The notes under the pieces: model-generated
Databases searched by the model: none
What the model was told of the DNA's origin: nothing
Seen by the model: the letters and a program-made list of their open reading frames with translations, nothing else
Program-made: the position numbers and the translations under genes
Assembly: GCA_019747705.1 (NCBI GenBank)
Contig: JAIEQM010000045.1
Span: 1-34,479, forward strand
Direction: 5' to 3'
Origin: Chitinophagaceae bacterium
GTDB taxonomy: Bacteria > Bacteroidota > Bacteroidia > Chitinophagales > Chitinophagaceae
Length of the DNA: 34,479 nucleotides
Part shown: piece after piece, positions 24,444 through 33,885 of the stretch
Numbering within the stretch: position 1 is the first letter of the stretch
How the letters are laid out: every line of letters begins with the position of its first letter

Positions 24444-24470
24444 CCACACCTTCTGTATTTTAAAGTGTTA
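24444..24470. repeat. Degenerate RAYT-associated hairpin 3
   Basis: CCACACCTTCTGTATTTTAA followed by AGTGTTAG keeps the CACCTT core and the CTGTATTTT-like loop of hairpin 1, but pairs with AAAGTG (one mismatch) and has lost its outer arms. It lies just after the transposase stop codon. Confidence 0.45.
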
Positions 24471-24556
24471 GAAAAATGATTTCTTAAATGTTTCAGTTGA
24501 ATAACGTTAACAATTTTTGGAAGGATACTGTATTTATTGGTCCATCAAGTCTGGTC

Positions 24557-24592
24557 GAAAGACAACACCTTTTTCAAAAGGTGTCGCCTTTC
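24557..24592. repeat. RAYT-associated REP-like hairpin 4
   Basis: GAAAGACAACACCTTTT pairs with AAAAGGTGTCGCCTTTC around a two-base loop with two or three mismatches. The core and the GAAAGAC arm match hairpin 2. It lies between the transposase and the convergent DUF5916 gene and may terminate both. Confidence 0.65.
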
Positions 24593-24605
24593 TCCATCCG
24601 CACCA

Positions 24606-26834
24606 TCACAAATTCAACCAATACTGAAACTTCAGCACTACACCCCTGTTCTTGTTTCTAAACAACGGGTCAGTAAAATAATTATCAGTATAAACGGTAA
24701 ACAAGTCACTCATGGGTTTAAACCGCCATTGAAAACGGCTGTTGATATTGAAATTGTTGTTCTGTGTATTGAGCTGCAGAAACGTTGTCCAGAAAACAGA
24801 AGTGGAAAAATTAATTTCAAAACGTGGTGAAACCAAAAACAAAGTAGTGCTGGCATAAGGCTGCGGAAACTGCAAACGGTTATACTCCGCATTTACTGAA
24901 AAATTACCCCAGGGCTGTACACGGTACACAGCTCTTGCACTTAACTGCAGCAACATGCCATTGTAAAAACTACCGTAACGCACACCACCTTCACCGGCAA
25001 ATGTTTTTCTTCCGTCTGTTTCATAATTCAGTTCTGCCTGTGTATAGCGGTAACGGCCCACCGGAAATGGTGCACCTGCTGTTCCAAAACGAAACGGAAA
25101 CAGCAAATCAATTTCCCAGTTATCCAGATTACAATTGAAGCTGCCTGTATTCTTCAATCCCATTTCATAACCCAGTGAATTGAAGCGTTCATTAAAACTG
25201 CCGTTCGGATTCCATACAATGAAGGTTTCCAGGTTGATACTGTGCTGATTCACCTTTCCATTTTTAGGATACAACACATATTCCACTTGATGATAAACCG
25301 AATGATAACCCAATCGTACAGTGGTATCTCTTACCGCATCATAATTTTCGATACGCTGCAAAAATCCCATATCAGCATAAAAATTAGTGCCGATAGAACC
25401 CACATCAACAACAGTATTAAAAGAGCGGCCGGAGTAAGCACCGCCTGCATTCCAGTAAACATTGTTGCCTGTTATTCCCGGCTTCCATGAATGATGAAAA
25501 CCGCTCCATCCCTGCCACAGGCCGGGCTTGTCAGCAAAGTTGAGCTCCACGCCGGCATTCCGTCCGTATTTATTCAATGGATCTTTGGCAATTTCTTCAT
25601 CCGTCATAAACGAACTGCGGTTATGAAAATAAGCGTTCACTAAGGAACAGTCCAGTACCCGTTGATTGATGGCAATGCTTGAATAATTAGTGGGTGTATA
25701 GTTATCCGTTCTTCCTGTTTGCATGTTAAGCAAACCGATTCTTGTTTTTTTGGTGAGATTACCGCTCAACCTTGCACCGCCAATGATGGGAATGGGTTGT
25801 GCATTTTTGTCCAAACCAATTCTTCTTGAAAAATAAGAACGGATAGGAGGGATGCCAAAAGAAGAAAACACATCATCATTTTCCAAAAAGAAATTTCTAC
25901 GCTCCGGGAAAAAAATACTGAAGCGTGTAAGATTGGTTACCTGTCTGTCCACCTCTACCTGCGAAAAATCAGGATTGGCAGTTAAATCAAGATTTAAAGA
26001 AGGCGTAACAGCTATTTTAGCATCAAAGCCTGCATTCACACTGCTTTGCAGTTTTCCATCTGTTTGATTATTGATGCTGTTATTGCTGATAGCATAGGGA
26101 ATAAAAGAAATGTTGGTACCGGGTGGCGGCGGATCATCATCCCATACTAACGTTCCCGTATAGCCCAGGTCTTTAAAATCAAAATTGGCCGTCATGCGTG
26201 TCCATGTACTGTATTCATTTTGTTTTACATCGGAGCGGAAAAACTGGATGCCCCCGGGTTTTTTTCCCTTCCTGGTAGCGTAATGTTTTAAAGGGGATAG
26301 CTATTTCCACCGCCCAGTAACTGGCATAGAGTTTTGTTTTGGAAAACCATTTATTATCCCAGCTCAGGTTAAAATCTTCTGTGCTGCTGAAGATGAGGTC
26401 TTCACTCTGCACATTGTAGGCATTTACCTGGAACATAAAACCATTGGTACGCTGGTTTACAGGATCCATGATAATGGTGATGGCATCATTATCAAAAAAA
26501 CGACTGTCTCTCCGCAGGGTTTGAATTACATGATAGCTGGTGTCGTAAGCAATAACACCGATGTAAATATTTTTATCATCATAGGTCATCCGCACTTCTG
26601 TTTGGCGGTGGGCATAGGCCGTATCAATCGGCCATTTTTGCCAGAAGCCTGTAGCCACATTGTTGCTTTTCCAAACGGTTTCATTCAGTTCACCATCTAC
26701 TTTAATCTGTTCATTTGTTTTTTTATATGCAGCCGGTAGGTGTCCTGGTGTTGGGTACCATCAATAATAGTTTGTGCAGCAACTTTACCTGTGCAAATGC
26801 AAATCAGAAGGAAAATAAATAAGTGAACTTTCAT
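24606..26834 (-). pseudogene. DUF5916 / carbohydrate-binding family 9-like outer-membrane protein with two frameshifts
   Basis: Three minus-strand pieces form one protein of about 742 residues. Piece 1 (26834 down to about 26731) is a signal peptide, MKVHLFIFLLICICTGKVAAQ, and the start of the domain (TYRLHIKK). Piece 2 (to about 26260) is the CBM9-like domain (VRMTYDDKNIYIGVIAYD, WAVEIAIPFKTLRY). Piece 3 (to 24606) is the DUF5916 barrel (DPDF...ERRNFFLENDDVF, ending KFQYWLNL). The first junction needs one more A in the A7 run near 26727-26733 (giving HIKKTNEQIKVDGELNE). The second needs one base fewer in the AAAAAAACCCGGGGG tract near 26254-26270 (giving GIQFFRSDVKQNEYSTWTR). The two shifts cancel, so both ends are in the same frame. 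This fits sequencing error or a recently broken gene. The family is usually outer-membrane; its role is unknown. Confidence 0.75.
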
Positions 26835-26932
26835 ACCGTTTCAATCCAAGGCCGCAAATTGCTGTGTTTTTTCTGAAATACCTGTTATTTTTTGATGAAA
26901 GGCTTATGAAACCGGAAGCAGGTTCAGTTGCG

Positions 26933-27610
26933 TTATTCCTCCAGCAAATCCGGTCTCCGTTCTTTGGTACGCTGCACCGCCTGCTCATAGCGCCATTCTT
27001 CAATCTTTTTTAAATCACCGCTTAATAAAATATCAGGAATTTTTAAGTCACGGAATTCAGCAGGCCTGGTATAAACAGGAGGAGCTAATAAATTATCCTG
27101 GAAAGAATCCGTAAGTGCAGAAGTTTCATCATTGAGCACACCGGGTATTAAGCGGCCGATGGTATCAACCAGCACAGCAGCACCCAGCTCACCGCCGCTC
27201 AATACATAATCACCAATCGAAATTTCTTTGGTAACATACAATTGCCTTATGCGTTCATCAATGCCTTTGTAATGCCCGCAGATCATCAATATATTTTCTT
27301 TGAGTGAAAGTTGATTGGCCATTTTTTGATGCAGCCGTTCACCATCAGGTGTGAGATAAATAATTTCATCAAACTTTTTTTCCTGCTGCAGTTCATCAAT
27401 GGCTTTGGCCAATGGTTCGCACATCATTACCATACCTGCACCACCGCCGTACTGATAATCATCCACCTGCCCATATTCATTCACCGCCCATTTGCGGAGA
27501 TGATGAACAGTCACGGTGAGCAATCCTTTTTCCTGTGCCCGTTTCATGATGGAATGATTGAGCGGGCTTTCTAAGAGTTCAGGAACAACAGAGATGATGT
27601 GAATGTGCAT
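26933..27610 (-). CDS. trmD: tRNA (guanine(37)-N1)-methyltransferase
   Basis: This enzyme methylates N1 of G37 in tRNAs with G at position 36, preventing +1 frameshifting. The protein is 225 residues from the ATG at 27610 (an in-frame TTG lies three codons further up). The SPOUT trefoil-knot motifs are present: QVDDYQYGGGAGMVMMCEP, IYLTPDGERL, LMICGHYKGIDERIR and ISIGDYVLSGGELGA, followed by RLIPGVLND and the C-terminal VYTRPAEFR...LLSGDLKKIEEWR. In many bacteria trmD lies with rpsP, rimM and rplS; here it follows an S4-domain gene by 19 bases and precedes the DUF5916 gene. Confidence 0.95.
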   Translation of the reverse strand: MHIHIISVVPELLESPLNHSIMKRAQEKGLLTVTVHHLRKWAVNEYGQVDDYQYGGGAGMVMMCEPLAKAIDELQQEKKFDEIIYLTPDGERLHQKMANQLSLKENILMICGHYKGIDERIRQLYVTKEISIGDYVLSGGELGAAVLVDTIGRLIPGVLNDETSALTDSFQDNLLAPPVYTRPAEFRDLKIPDILLSGDLKKIEEWRYEQAVQRTKERRPDLLEE

Positions 27611-27629
27611 AGGTTGCAAAGATAATTAT

Positions 27630-28016
27630 TCAATCCTCCATAAACCCATCCAAATCTCTCCGCTCTTTTTTGGTAGGTCTTCCTACTTTACTCAGGCGTT
27701 TGCCGGTGTGAAAAGAGGAAGCAATAAACTGTACACGCTCCAGTTCTTCTGCCGGAGTAATATCTATATAATATTTAATGGCTTCGCTGTATTGTACCCG
27801 TTTTTCCAAAAGGCCGGTTACTTTAATGCGCCAGCGTTTGGCTTCAGTTTTTACTTCATATTCATCACCAATGCTCACCTGTTTCGATGCTTTGCAGGCA
27901 TCGCCATTGTATTTTACCCTGCCCTTATCACAAGCATCGCCTGCCTGGCTGCGGGTTTTAAAAAGCCGGATGGCCCAAAGGTATTTGTCCAAACGAAGTT
28001 TTTCTTTTCCTTCCAT
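27630..28016 (-). CDS. S4-domain RNA-binding protein (Hsp15/HslR-like)
   Basis: A 128-residue protein whose first 60 residues are an S4 domain: LRLDKYLWAIRLFKTRSQAGDACDKGRVKYNG, then ASKQVSIGDEYEV. The rest is basic and ends in a charged tail, GRPTKKERRDLDGF, typical of the Hsp15 family. Hsp15 binds 50S subunits carrying a stalled nascent chain and helps recycle them. The gene leads the trmD transcript, a sensible partnership with tRNA maturation, and is divergent from the S9 peptidase gene (58 bases). Confidence 0.9.
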   Translation of the reverse strand: MEGKEKLRLDKYLWAIRLFKTRSQAGDACDKGRVKYNGDACKASKQVSIGDEYEVKTEAKRWRIKVTGLLEKRVQYSEAIKYYIDITPAEELERVQFIASSFHTGKRLSKVGRPTKKERRDLDGFMED

Positions 28017-28074
28017 AATAACTGCAAATTACAAGTTTGGATTTGATTATATTCGGTCACAAAATGTTTGAAAT

Positions 28075-30246
28075 ATGAAACATCTCTTTTTTGGAATTTG
28101 TTTTTTGATTCTTGGGTTTTTTTCAAATGCTCAGTTTAAAGCAGATAAAATTAAATGGGCAAACGATGGTAACGGTATTTATGAAAACGATAATGGCCCC
28201 ATTGTAAAAAACAATTTGAAAACAGGGCAACAAACAGTTTTGATTTCAAAAGATGGTTTAAAACAAAATGGAAAAGCAGTTGATGTGAAGGATTTTGCAG
28301 TTAGCAGCAACGAACAACTCATTTTAATTTTCACCAATACAGCACGTGTGTGGCGATACAATACAAAAGGCGATTACTGGTTGTATAATGTTGTTACAAA
28401 ATCAATGAAACAGATCGGCAGGTTAAGACCTGCACAAAGTTTACTGTATGCAAAACTTTCGCCCGGTGGTAAGCAGGTAGCCTATGTTTCGCAAAACAAT
28501 ATTTATGTGGAAGATATTGCAACAGGAGCAGCCAGGGCAATTACATCAACCAGCAACACACCCAAGCTCATCAACGGAACATTTGATTGGGTGTACGAAG
28601 AAGAGTTTGGCTGCCGTGATGGTTTCCGCTGGAGTGCCGATGGCAAACGTATTGCTTACTGGCAGGTGGATGCCAATAAAATCCGGGATTATTATATGCT
28701 CAATACAACCGACAGTAATTATTCAAAAGTCATCCCGGTTGAATATCCGAAAGTGGGGGAGCAACCATCACCCGTAAAAATTGGAGTGGTAACTGTTAAG
28801 AGTGGTGAAACAAAATGGATGGATATTCCCGGCGACCCTGCCAATAACTATTTACCACGCATGGAATGGAGTGGCGCCGATGAATTAATTGTGCAGCAAC
28901 TCAACCGCAAACAGAATGAAAGCACTTTGTATTTCTGTAACGCAACAACAGGAACTGCCAAAGAGTTTTATAAAGAAACAGACAATGCATGGATTGATAT
29001 TAAGAGCCGGTGGAATGATGATGACCCACGTGGCTGGGAATTTTTAAATGGAGGCAAAGAATTTTTATGGGTGAGTGAAAAAGATGGATGGCGGCATATT
29101 TACAAAGTGGCACGTGATGGTAAAGAAACATTGCTTACCATTGGTAATTATGATATTGAAACCATTAATGCGTGGGATGAAGCTGCCAATGAAGTTTATT
29201 TTATTGCTTCGCCTGAGAACGCTATTCAGCGTTATCTCTACAAAGTAAAAATGGATGGCAAAAGCAAAGCAGAGCGTGTAACACCTGAAAATTATACCGG
29301 TACCAATACGTACAGTGTTTCGCCCAATGCCAAATATGCCATGCAGGAATTTACAGGCAGGGTATTCATGCCCATGTCGCAAATGATTGCATTGCCATCA
29401 CACAAACCTGTTGCAGGTGATGATGTGCTCATGGCATCAAAACCTGCAAAACGTGATAACCTGGAATTCTTTACCATTACTACAGAAGATGGCATTACCA
29501 TGGATGGCTGGATGACCAAACCACTAAATTTTGACAGCACCAAAAAATATCCCGTTGTGCTCTATGTGTACAGCGAACCTGCTGCCACAACAGTAGAGGA
29601 TAATTTTTACGCCGGTAATAATTTTTTGTATGCTGGTGATATGAATAAAGACGGTTATTTCTATGTGTCTTTCAACAGTCGTGGCACACCTACGTTAAAA
29701 GGTGCTGCATGGCGCAAGAGTATTTACAAACAAATTGGCCGCATCAACATACGTGACCAGGCAATGGGTATGAAAAAATTACTGGAGCAAAATAAAAACT
29801 TAGATGCATCACGTGTGGCCTGCTGGGGATGGAGCGGTGGTGGCTCTACCACTTTGCATCTGTTATTTCAATATCCTGAAATTTTTAAAACAGGCATTTC
29901 CATTGCTGCAGTAGGCAATCAATTGTTTTATGATAATATTTACCAGGAGCGTTATATGGGTTTGCCGCAGGAGAATAAAGAAGATTTCATCAAAGGCTCA
30001 CCCATTACTTATGCAAAAAATTTAAAAGGTAACTTATTGTACATACACGGCACAGGTGATGATAATGTGCATTACAGCAATGCAGAAGTTTTAATAAATG
30101 AATTGATTAAATATGGCAAGCTCTTTCAGTTTATGCCTTACCCCAACCGTACACACAGCATTAGTGAAGGGCCGGGCACATTTCAGCATTTGATGAAATT
30201 GTACACTGCGTTTTTGAAAGAGAAATGTCCGCCGGGCGGAAGATGA
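28075..30246 (+). CDS. Secreted S9 family dipeptidyl peptidase IV-like protease
   Basis: A 723-residue exported serine peptidase. A signal peptide (MKHLFFGICFLILGFFSNAQ) is followed by an eight-bladed propeller domain of the DPP IV type (about 30-460), which includes FDWVYEEEFGCRDGFRWSADG; the EE pair in this loop normally holds the substrate amino terminus. The catalytic alpha/beta-hydrolase domain has the nucleophile S587 in CWGWSGGGST, D662 in HGTGDDNVHYSN and H694 in PNRTHSISEG. It probably removes dipeptides from peptides in the periplasm or at the surface. The tyrosine just after the nucleophile in human DPP IV (GWSYGG) is glycine here, which is common in bacterial members. Confidence 0.92.
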   Translation: MKHLFFGICFLILGFFSNAQFKADKIKWANDGNGIYENDNGPIVKNNLKTGQQTVLISKDGLKQNGKAVDVKDFAVSSNEQLILIFTNTARVWRYNTKGDYWLYNVVTKSMKQIGRLRPAQSLLYAKLSPGGKQVAYVSQNNIYVEDIATGAARAITSTSNTPKLINGTFDWVYEEEFGCRDGFRWSADGKRIAYWQVDANKIRDYYMLNTTDSNYSKVIPVEYPKVGEQPSPVKIGVVTVKSGETKWMDIPGDPANNYLPRMEWSGADELIVQQLNRKQNESTLYFCNATTGTAKEFYKETDNAWIDIKSRWNDDDPRGWEFLNGGKEFLWVSEKDGWRHIYKVARDGKETLLTIGNYDIETINAWDEAANEVYFIASPENAIQRYLYKVKMDGKSKAERVTPENYTGTNTYSVSPNAKYAMQEFTGRVFMPMSQMIALPSHKPVAGDDVLMASKPAKRDNLEFFTITTEDGITMDGWMTKPLNFDSTKKYPVVLYVYSEPAATTVEDNFYAGNNFLYAGDMNKDGYFYVSFNSRGTPTLKGAAWRKSIYKQIGRINIRDQAMGMKKLLEQNKNLDASRVACWGWSGGGSTTLHLLFQYPEIFKTGISIAAVGNQLFYDNIYQERYMGLPQENKEDFIKGSPITYAKNLKGNLLYIHGTGDDNVHYSNAEVLINELIKYGKLFQFMPYPNRTHSISEGPGTFQHLMKLYTAFLKEKCPPGGR

Positions 30247-30578
30247 GGAAATGAGAACGAATGGATAAGATTTTAAGATGAGGTGCAACAGGCAGTTAGA
30301 GTTTGCAGTAATACCATTTAGACTTTTAACTTATACCAATGCGAAGCATTTATTCCTCTGCGACCTCTGCTTCTCAGCGTGCAAAAACGAAATCACGCCC
30401 GTCCGAACGATTCATTCGGGCGGGCAGAGGGAGGGAGAACGCAGCGTAAATGACAATGAAATTGTCATTTAGAAGAAAGTCTGATTTAAACGTCCAAAGG
30501 GTATAACATCTGTCAGCAATCCTGTACATGTTTTAATTCTAAAATCGCTGCTTGCGGTTGTAATTATAAAAGACTGGC
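30247..30578. other. Intergenic spacer with two hairpins
   Basis: No gene is apparent. A GC-rich hairpin lies at 30397-30425 (GCCCGTCCGAA, loop CGATTCA, TTCGGGCGGGC; one G-T pair) and a perfect 10-base hairpin at 30448-30470 (AAATGACAAT, loop GAA, ATTGTCATTT). The CTCTGCGACCTCTGC...CTCAGCG text before them is of a kind common between genes in Bacteroidota. Either hairpin could end the peptidase transcript, though neither has a good T run. Confidence 0.5.
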
Positions 30579-32213
30579 ATGAACAACCATGAACCATTGC
30601 TGCAACAGCTTTTTGCTTTACGAAGAAAGTTTAGAAAAGTAGAAACTGCTGAAAAAATAAAATTGCTCAACAGTATTCATCTTGCTTCTTTGAAAAGTAA
30701 AAAAGCTTTTCAATTGTATGCAGATATATTGTTATTTCTCATTGCTTATCCTGATAACAAAGCTGTTTACACAAAAGCAAATCAACTGCTGCAGCAATTA
30801 CATGCATATTTGCAAACCAACGAAAAACGCCAATACAGTTTGTACAATACTGGCATCACTGGTACAGCCGTTTGTGCAGCTTTTGGTTTTGAAATGGTGA
30901 AATGGTTGCGCCAACAATATCCTGACAACATCCGCATTGTTTCTTTTGAAGCCGATGATGCACAACTGCAGTCCATCATTTGTTCTTTGATGAGCAAACT
31001 GGAATCAGAAATTTTACAGGACTCTTATTTTACATGGAAAGAATGGATCGAACAAACATTGCATCCAGGTGAAACATTACTTGATGGATTGATTGCCATC
31101 TTTGACAACAACAGCACCCGCCCGGAAGTAAAAGATGAATTGTGGAGTGCAATGGGTGTAAATGTGGAAATCATTTTTACAGAACATAGTGTGCTGAGCA
31201 AATCATTAACCGTTCCGTATTATCACCGCAACTTAATACGTACACAGGAAGAAACAAGCATTGGTGTGAAATCTGTAAAACAAAAACTCACTTCAACAGA
31301 AGCACAGCAAATTGTTGATTGCAGCAGAATGATTCTTGTTCGTCACCTGCGGGAGATAGACCCCATCAGTTTTGCAGATATCAAACTCGTTTCATATTAT
31401 CAACTGCCAAGAGGCTTCAGCATTGCATTACTTGAAATGACTGCAGAACGTCGTCATCCCATTGACAGTTATATCGGCTATACGGTTTTTAAAAACGGTT
31501 TGCCTGTTGCCTATGCAGGCTCCTGGTTGTTGTTTGATAGTGCACGCATCGGTCTCAATGTATTTCCTTCTTACCGTGGTGGTGAATCACAATATATTTT
31601 TCAGCAGGTGCTGGATGTACATGCACAGGTGTACCGTTTAAAACGTTTTACCGTTGACCCTTATCAAATTGGAAATAAAAACAGTGATGGTATTCAGTCG
31701 GGCGCTTTTTGGATTTATTACCGTGCAGGTTTCCGTCCCGTACTTCCTGCATTAGCAGCGCTTGCAAACGCTGAAGCAGAAAAAATAAAAACCATTCCCG
31801 GTTACCGAAGCCCTGCAGGTATTTTAAAAAAACTGGCGGCCAATAAACTCGAACTCGTACTGCAAAAAAAAGCCGTTTGTTTTGATGCCAATGATTTAAG
31901 CCTTGCTTATGCTTCGCTTCTTAAAAACAATTATCATAGCAACCGCAAAAAGTTTGAACAGAACAAAGCAAAGCAACTTGCTGCTCTGCTCAATATAAAA
32001 AACAGTGAAGAATCCACTATGAACTTTATGCTGCAGAACTGGGCGCTCCTTTTGATGCCACATGCAACCGCACTCATAAATAACCGTGCATTGCAGCAGC
32101 AATTAAAACAACTCCTCACGCTCAAAGCCACCGGAAGTGAAGCAGCTTATCATCAGTTGTTACAAAAGGCAAATGAATTGAGGGATATAATGGAGAAGAT
32201 TGTGATTAATTGA
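30579..32213 (+). CDS. Uncharacterised 544-residue protein with a GNAT-like region
   Basis: A soluble cytoplasmic protein with no signal peptide. The N-terminal 100 residues are helical. The middle (about 270-400) has a pattern like an acetyltransferase fold: RGFSIALLEMTAERRHPIDSYIGYTVF, PVAYAGSWLLFDSARIGLNVFPSYRGGESQYIFQQVL, then RFTVDPYQIGNKNSDGIQSGAFWIYYRAGFRP. I recognise the last two blocks from a widespread hypothetical family; the GNAT relation is inference from the GS-W / RGG / YY-R-GF-P layout. The C-terminal 140 residues are helical and lysine-rich. It stands alone on the plus strand between repeat-bearing spacers. No function can be assigned. Confidence 0.7.
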   Translation: MNNHEPLLQQLFALRRKFRKVETAEKIKLLNSIHLASLKSKKAFQLYADILLFLIAYPDNKAVYTKANQLLQQLHAYLQTNEKRQYSLYNTGITGTAVCAAFGFEMVKWLRQQYPDNIRIVSFEADDAQLQSIICSLMSKLESEILQDSYFTWKEWIEQTLHPGETLLDGLIAIFDNNSTRPEVKDELWSAMGVNVEIIFTEHSVLSKSLTVPYYHRNLIRTQEETSIGVKSVKQKLTSTEAQQIVDCSRMILVRHLREIDPISFADIKLVSYYQLPRGFSIALLEMTAERRHPIDSYIGYTVFKNGLPVAYAGSWLLFDSARIGLNVFPSYRGGESQYIFQQVLDVHAQVYRLKRFTVDPYQIGNKNSDGIQSGAFWIYYRAGFRPVLPALAALANAEAEKIKTIPGYRSPAGILKKLAANKLELVLQKKAVCFDANDLSLAYASLLKNNYHSNRKKFEQNKAKQLAALLNIKNSEESTMNFMLQNWALLLMPHATALINNRALQQQLKQLLTLKATGSEAAYHQLLQKANELRDIMEKIVIN

Positions 32214-32420
32214 GCATAGTATTTTTTTTTGTCACTTTTTTTGCTTCTCCCCCGAAGATGCTTCGCTCATCGGGGCAGGCAACAGTAACCAAAAAAGGAG
32301 CCCGATTTCGAATGACAGCCCGGAATCGGCTGGTACCTTGATTTGGCTATGTACTACTGTAGTTAATTACTGTTGAACATTGTTGAACATCCTATGTGTA
32401 GCATAAAGATGAAAGTGGCT

Positions 32421-32450
32421 GTCATTCCGAGGCACGAGGAAACCGCTGGG
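32421..32450 (+). repeat. Dispersed repeat GTCATTCCGAGG-ACGAGGAAACC (copy 1)
   Basis: Thirty bases starting GTCATTCCGAGGCACGAGG match 34204-34233 with one mismatch. The layout resembles the units at 4881 and 4966. Confidence 0.7.
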
Positions 32451-32630
32451 TTGTTGATTGTTGCAGGCACAAGAAGCTTAGCTCATGGCCTGGGCATCAT
32501 TATTGCGTCATTACGGGAATTACAGATAAACATCATTCAACATCCTCTGTACAGCATATTATCATTATAACAGAATATACTGTTAATACGCTGTTTAAAT
32601 ATTTTACGAAAATGAAGAAGGGAGCACGCC

Positions 32631-32654
32631 GTGGTTGTGTGTCCCACCAACCAC
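32631..32654. repeat. GTGGTTG/CAACCAC palindrome
   Basis: Seven-base perfect arms surround the loop TGTGTCCCAC. Read on the minus strand, GTGGTTGGTGGGACACACAA closely resembles the plus-strand GTTGGTGGAGCAACACACAA at about 34315, so the two appear to be inverted copies of one family. Confidence 0.55.
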
Positions 32655-32704
32655 TGCTTAATACTTTTTATTTCACACATCATCTTCTTTAACAACCTCA
32701 GCAT

Positions 32705-33109
32705 TTATAACGCCTCGCTTTTTTTCTTTTGAAATAGAAACAGTAGCAACACTACTATCAACCAAACTGCAGAAAAAGCCGGCAAACCGTTGAGATTGGC
32801 CTGTACATCTTCAGGATCATAACGACCGTGAATACGCACTCTGAAAAAGCGGTTGGAATATTCCTGCGCCTTTTCAATACCTGCACCAAAAAGAAAGAGC
32901 AATACAAAAACCAACACATGTTTCAGCAGGTTTCTTTTTACAAACAACAGGTTAAAAAAAGCAGCGGCTAAAAAATAAAACAGGCTGTGCAGTTCTTTAT
33001 CAATATGCCTGAATACGGATGGCAGTTTGAGCATAAACCCGGCTATTGCAGCAGTAATGTATACAAAAGCAAGCAGGAATTTAACTGTGGGAGAGAGCAG
33101 TGGTTTCAT
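32705..33109 (-). CDS. VanZ-like family membrane protein
   Basis: A 134-residue inner-membrane protein with four hydrophobic segments (about 8-26, 40-58, 62-78 and 111-127). VanZ-type marks are the DKELHSLFYFLAAAFF segment after the first loop and GIEKAQEYSNRFF...DPEDVQANLNGL, where the family has E-Q, then D-D-N-G. VanZ proteins modify resistance to glycopeptides in Gram-positives; in Bacteroidota the role is unknown. It follows the CPBP gene by 122 bases on the same strand. Confidence 0.75.
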   Translation of the reverse strand: MKPLLSPTVKFLLAFVYITAAIAGFMLKLPSVFRHIDKELHSLFYFLAAAFFNLLFVKRNLLKHVLVFVLLFLFGAGIEKAQEYSNRFFRVRIHGRYDPEDVQANLNGLPAFSAVWLIVVLLLFLFQKKKSEAL

Positions 33110-33231
33110 CAGCGGAAAGATACAGCAGAATCTTTGCGTTTTTTATTTTTAGCTTCTCGGTTGGTGTCTTCACCTACCGAAACGAGATAGATAGGAGTGT
33201 TTTGTGAGGAAACAACAACTAAGAAAAATTC

Positions 33232-33885
33232 TTACTTATATCCCCAATAGAGCGCTGTTAATGCTATTGTATCAAATATTGCATGACAGAATATACCGTA
33301 CCATAAATTTCGTTTGTGTACAAGTATGAGGACATGGTAACAGGAGCCCGCTATAAGTGCATTGATCACACCGTCATATCCCAGTTGAAAGTGGTACAGT
33401 GCAAACACAACATTTGTAAACAGGAAACTAATGGGCAGTTTTGCTTTTCCCGGTACTAATTTTTCTACACAGGTAAAAATGAAGCCATGAAAAACGATTT
33501 CCTCATACAAGCCGCCAACCAGCCAGCCCATCAGTACAAGAAATAAATAAAAAGCAGTATTCCCTTTTAGTTGTTCATAGAAATCAATCCTGCTTTCCGG
33601 AAGGTGAACGGCATATTTCAAAAGCGGGAAAAATACAAACACCATAAACAAAAAAAGCAGCAAGCCGGTTATGGCGCCAATTAAAAAAGACTTCCAGCTC
33701 ACTGTCTTAAAGTCAAATCCAATGGATTGGAAGTTCTCTTTGTTGAATTTTAAATAGAGCCAGATAAATAAAAGAACGGGAATTACATAACCAAACGGGA
33801 ATGGTATAATGCCGGTATGCGGTACAATGGTTACAATGCCAATTGCAAGTATCGTTAAAACAAAAGATTTGAATGTTGTAAGCAT
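33232..33885 (-). CDS. CPBP family intramembrane glutamic protease-like protein
   Basis: A 217-residue membrane protein with about six hydrophobic segments. The three CPBP (Abi/Rce1) motifs are present: GLYEEIVFHGFIF with E128 and E129, FALYHF with H165, and HAIFDTIA with H201 and D205. The first motif is normally EExxxR; here the arginine is histidine (H133). Known members process prenylated or bacteriocin-related peptides or act in immunity to them; the target is unknown here. The ATG at 33885 is the only good start. It forms a likely unit with the VanZ-like gene. Confidence 0.85.
   Translation of the reverse strand: MLTTFKSFVLTILAIGIVTIVPHTGIIPFPFGYVIPVLLFIWLYLKFNKENFQSIGFDFKTVSWKSFLIGAITGLLLFLFMVFVFFPLLKYAVHLPESRIDFYEQLKGNTAFYLFLVLMGWLVGGLYEEIVFHGFIFTCVEKLVPGKAKLPISFLFTNVVFALYHFQLGYDGVINALIAGSCYHVLILVHKRNLWYGIFCHAIFDTIALTALYWGYK

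Larger units (their letters stand above)
32214..32704. other. Repeat-rich spacer before the VanZ gene
   Basis: No gene is convincing. It contains a CCCCGA/TCGGGG palindrome (32250-32275), an imperfect palindrome AGCCCGATTTCG/CGGAATCGGCT (about 32300-32331), a tandem TGTTGAACAT pair (32371-32390), a diverged direct repeat (32383-32405 and 32536-32558, four mismatches in 23), and the two units listed separately at 32421 and 32631. Confidence 0.55.
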
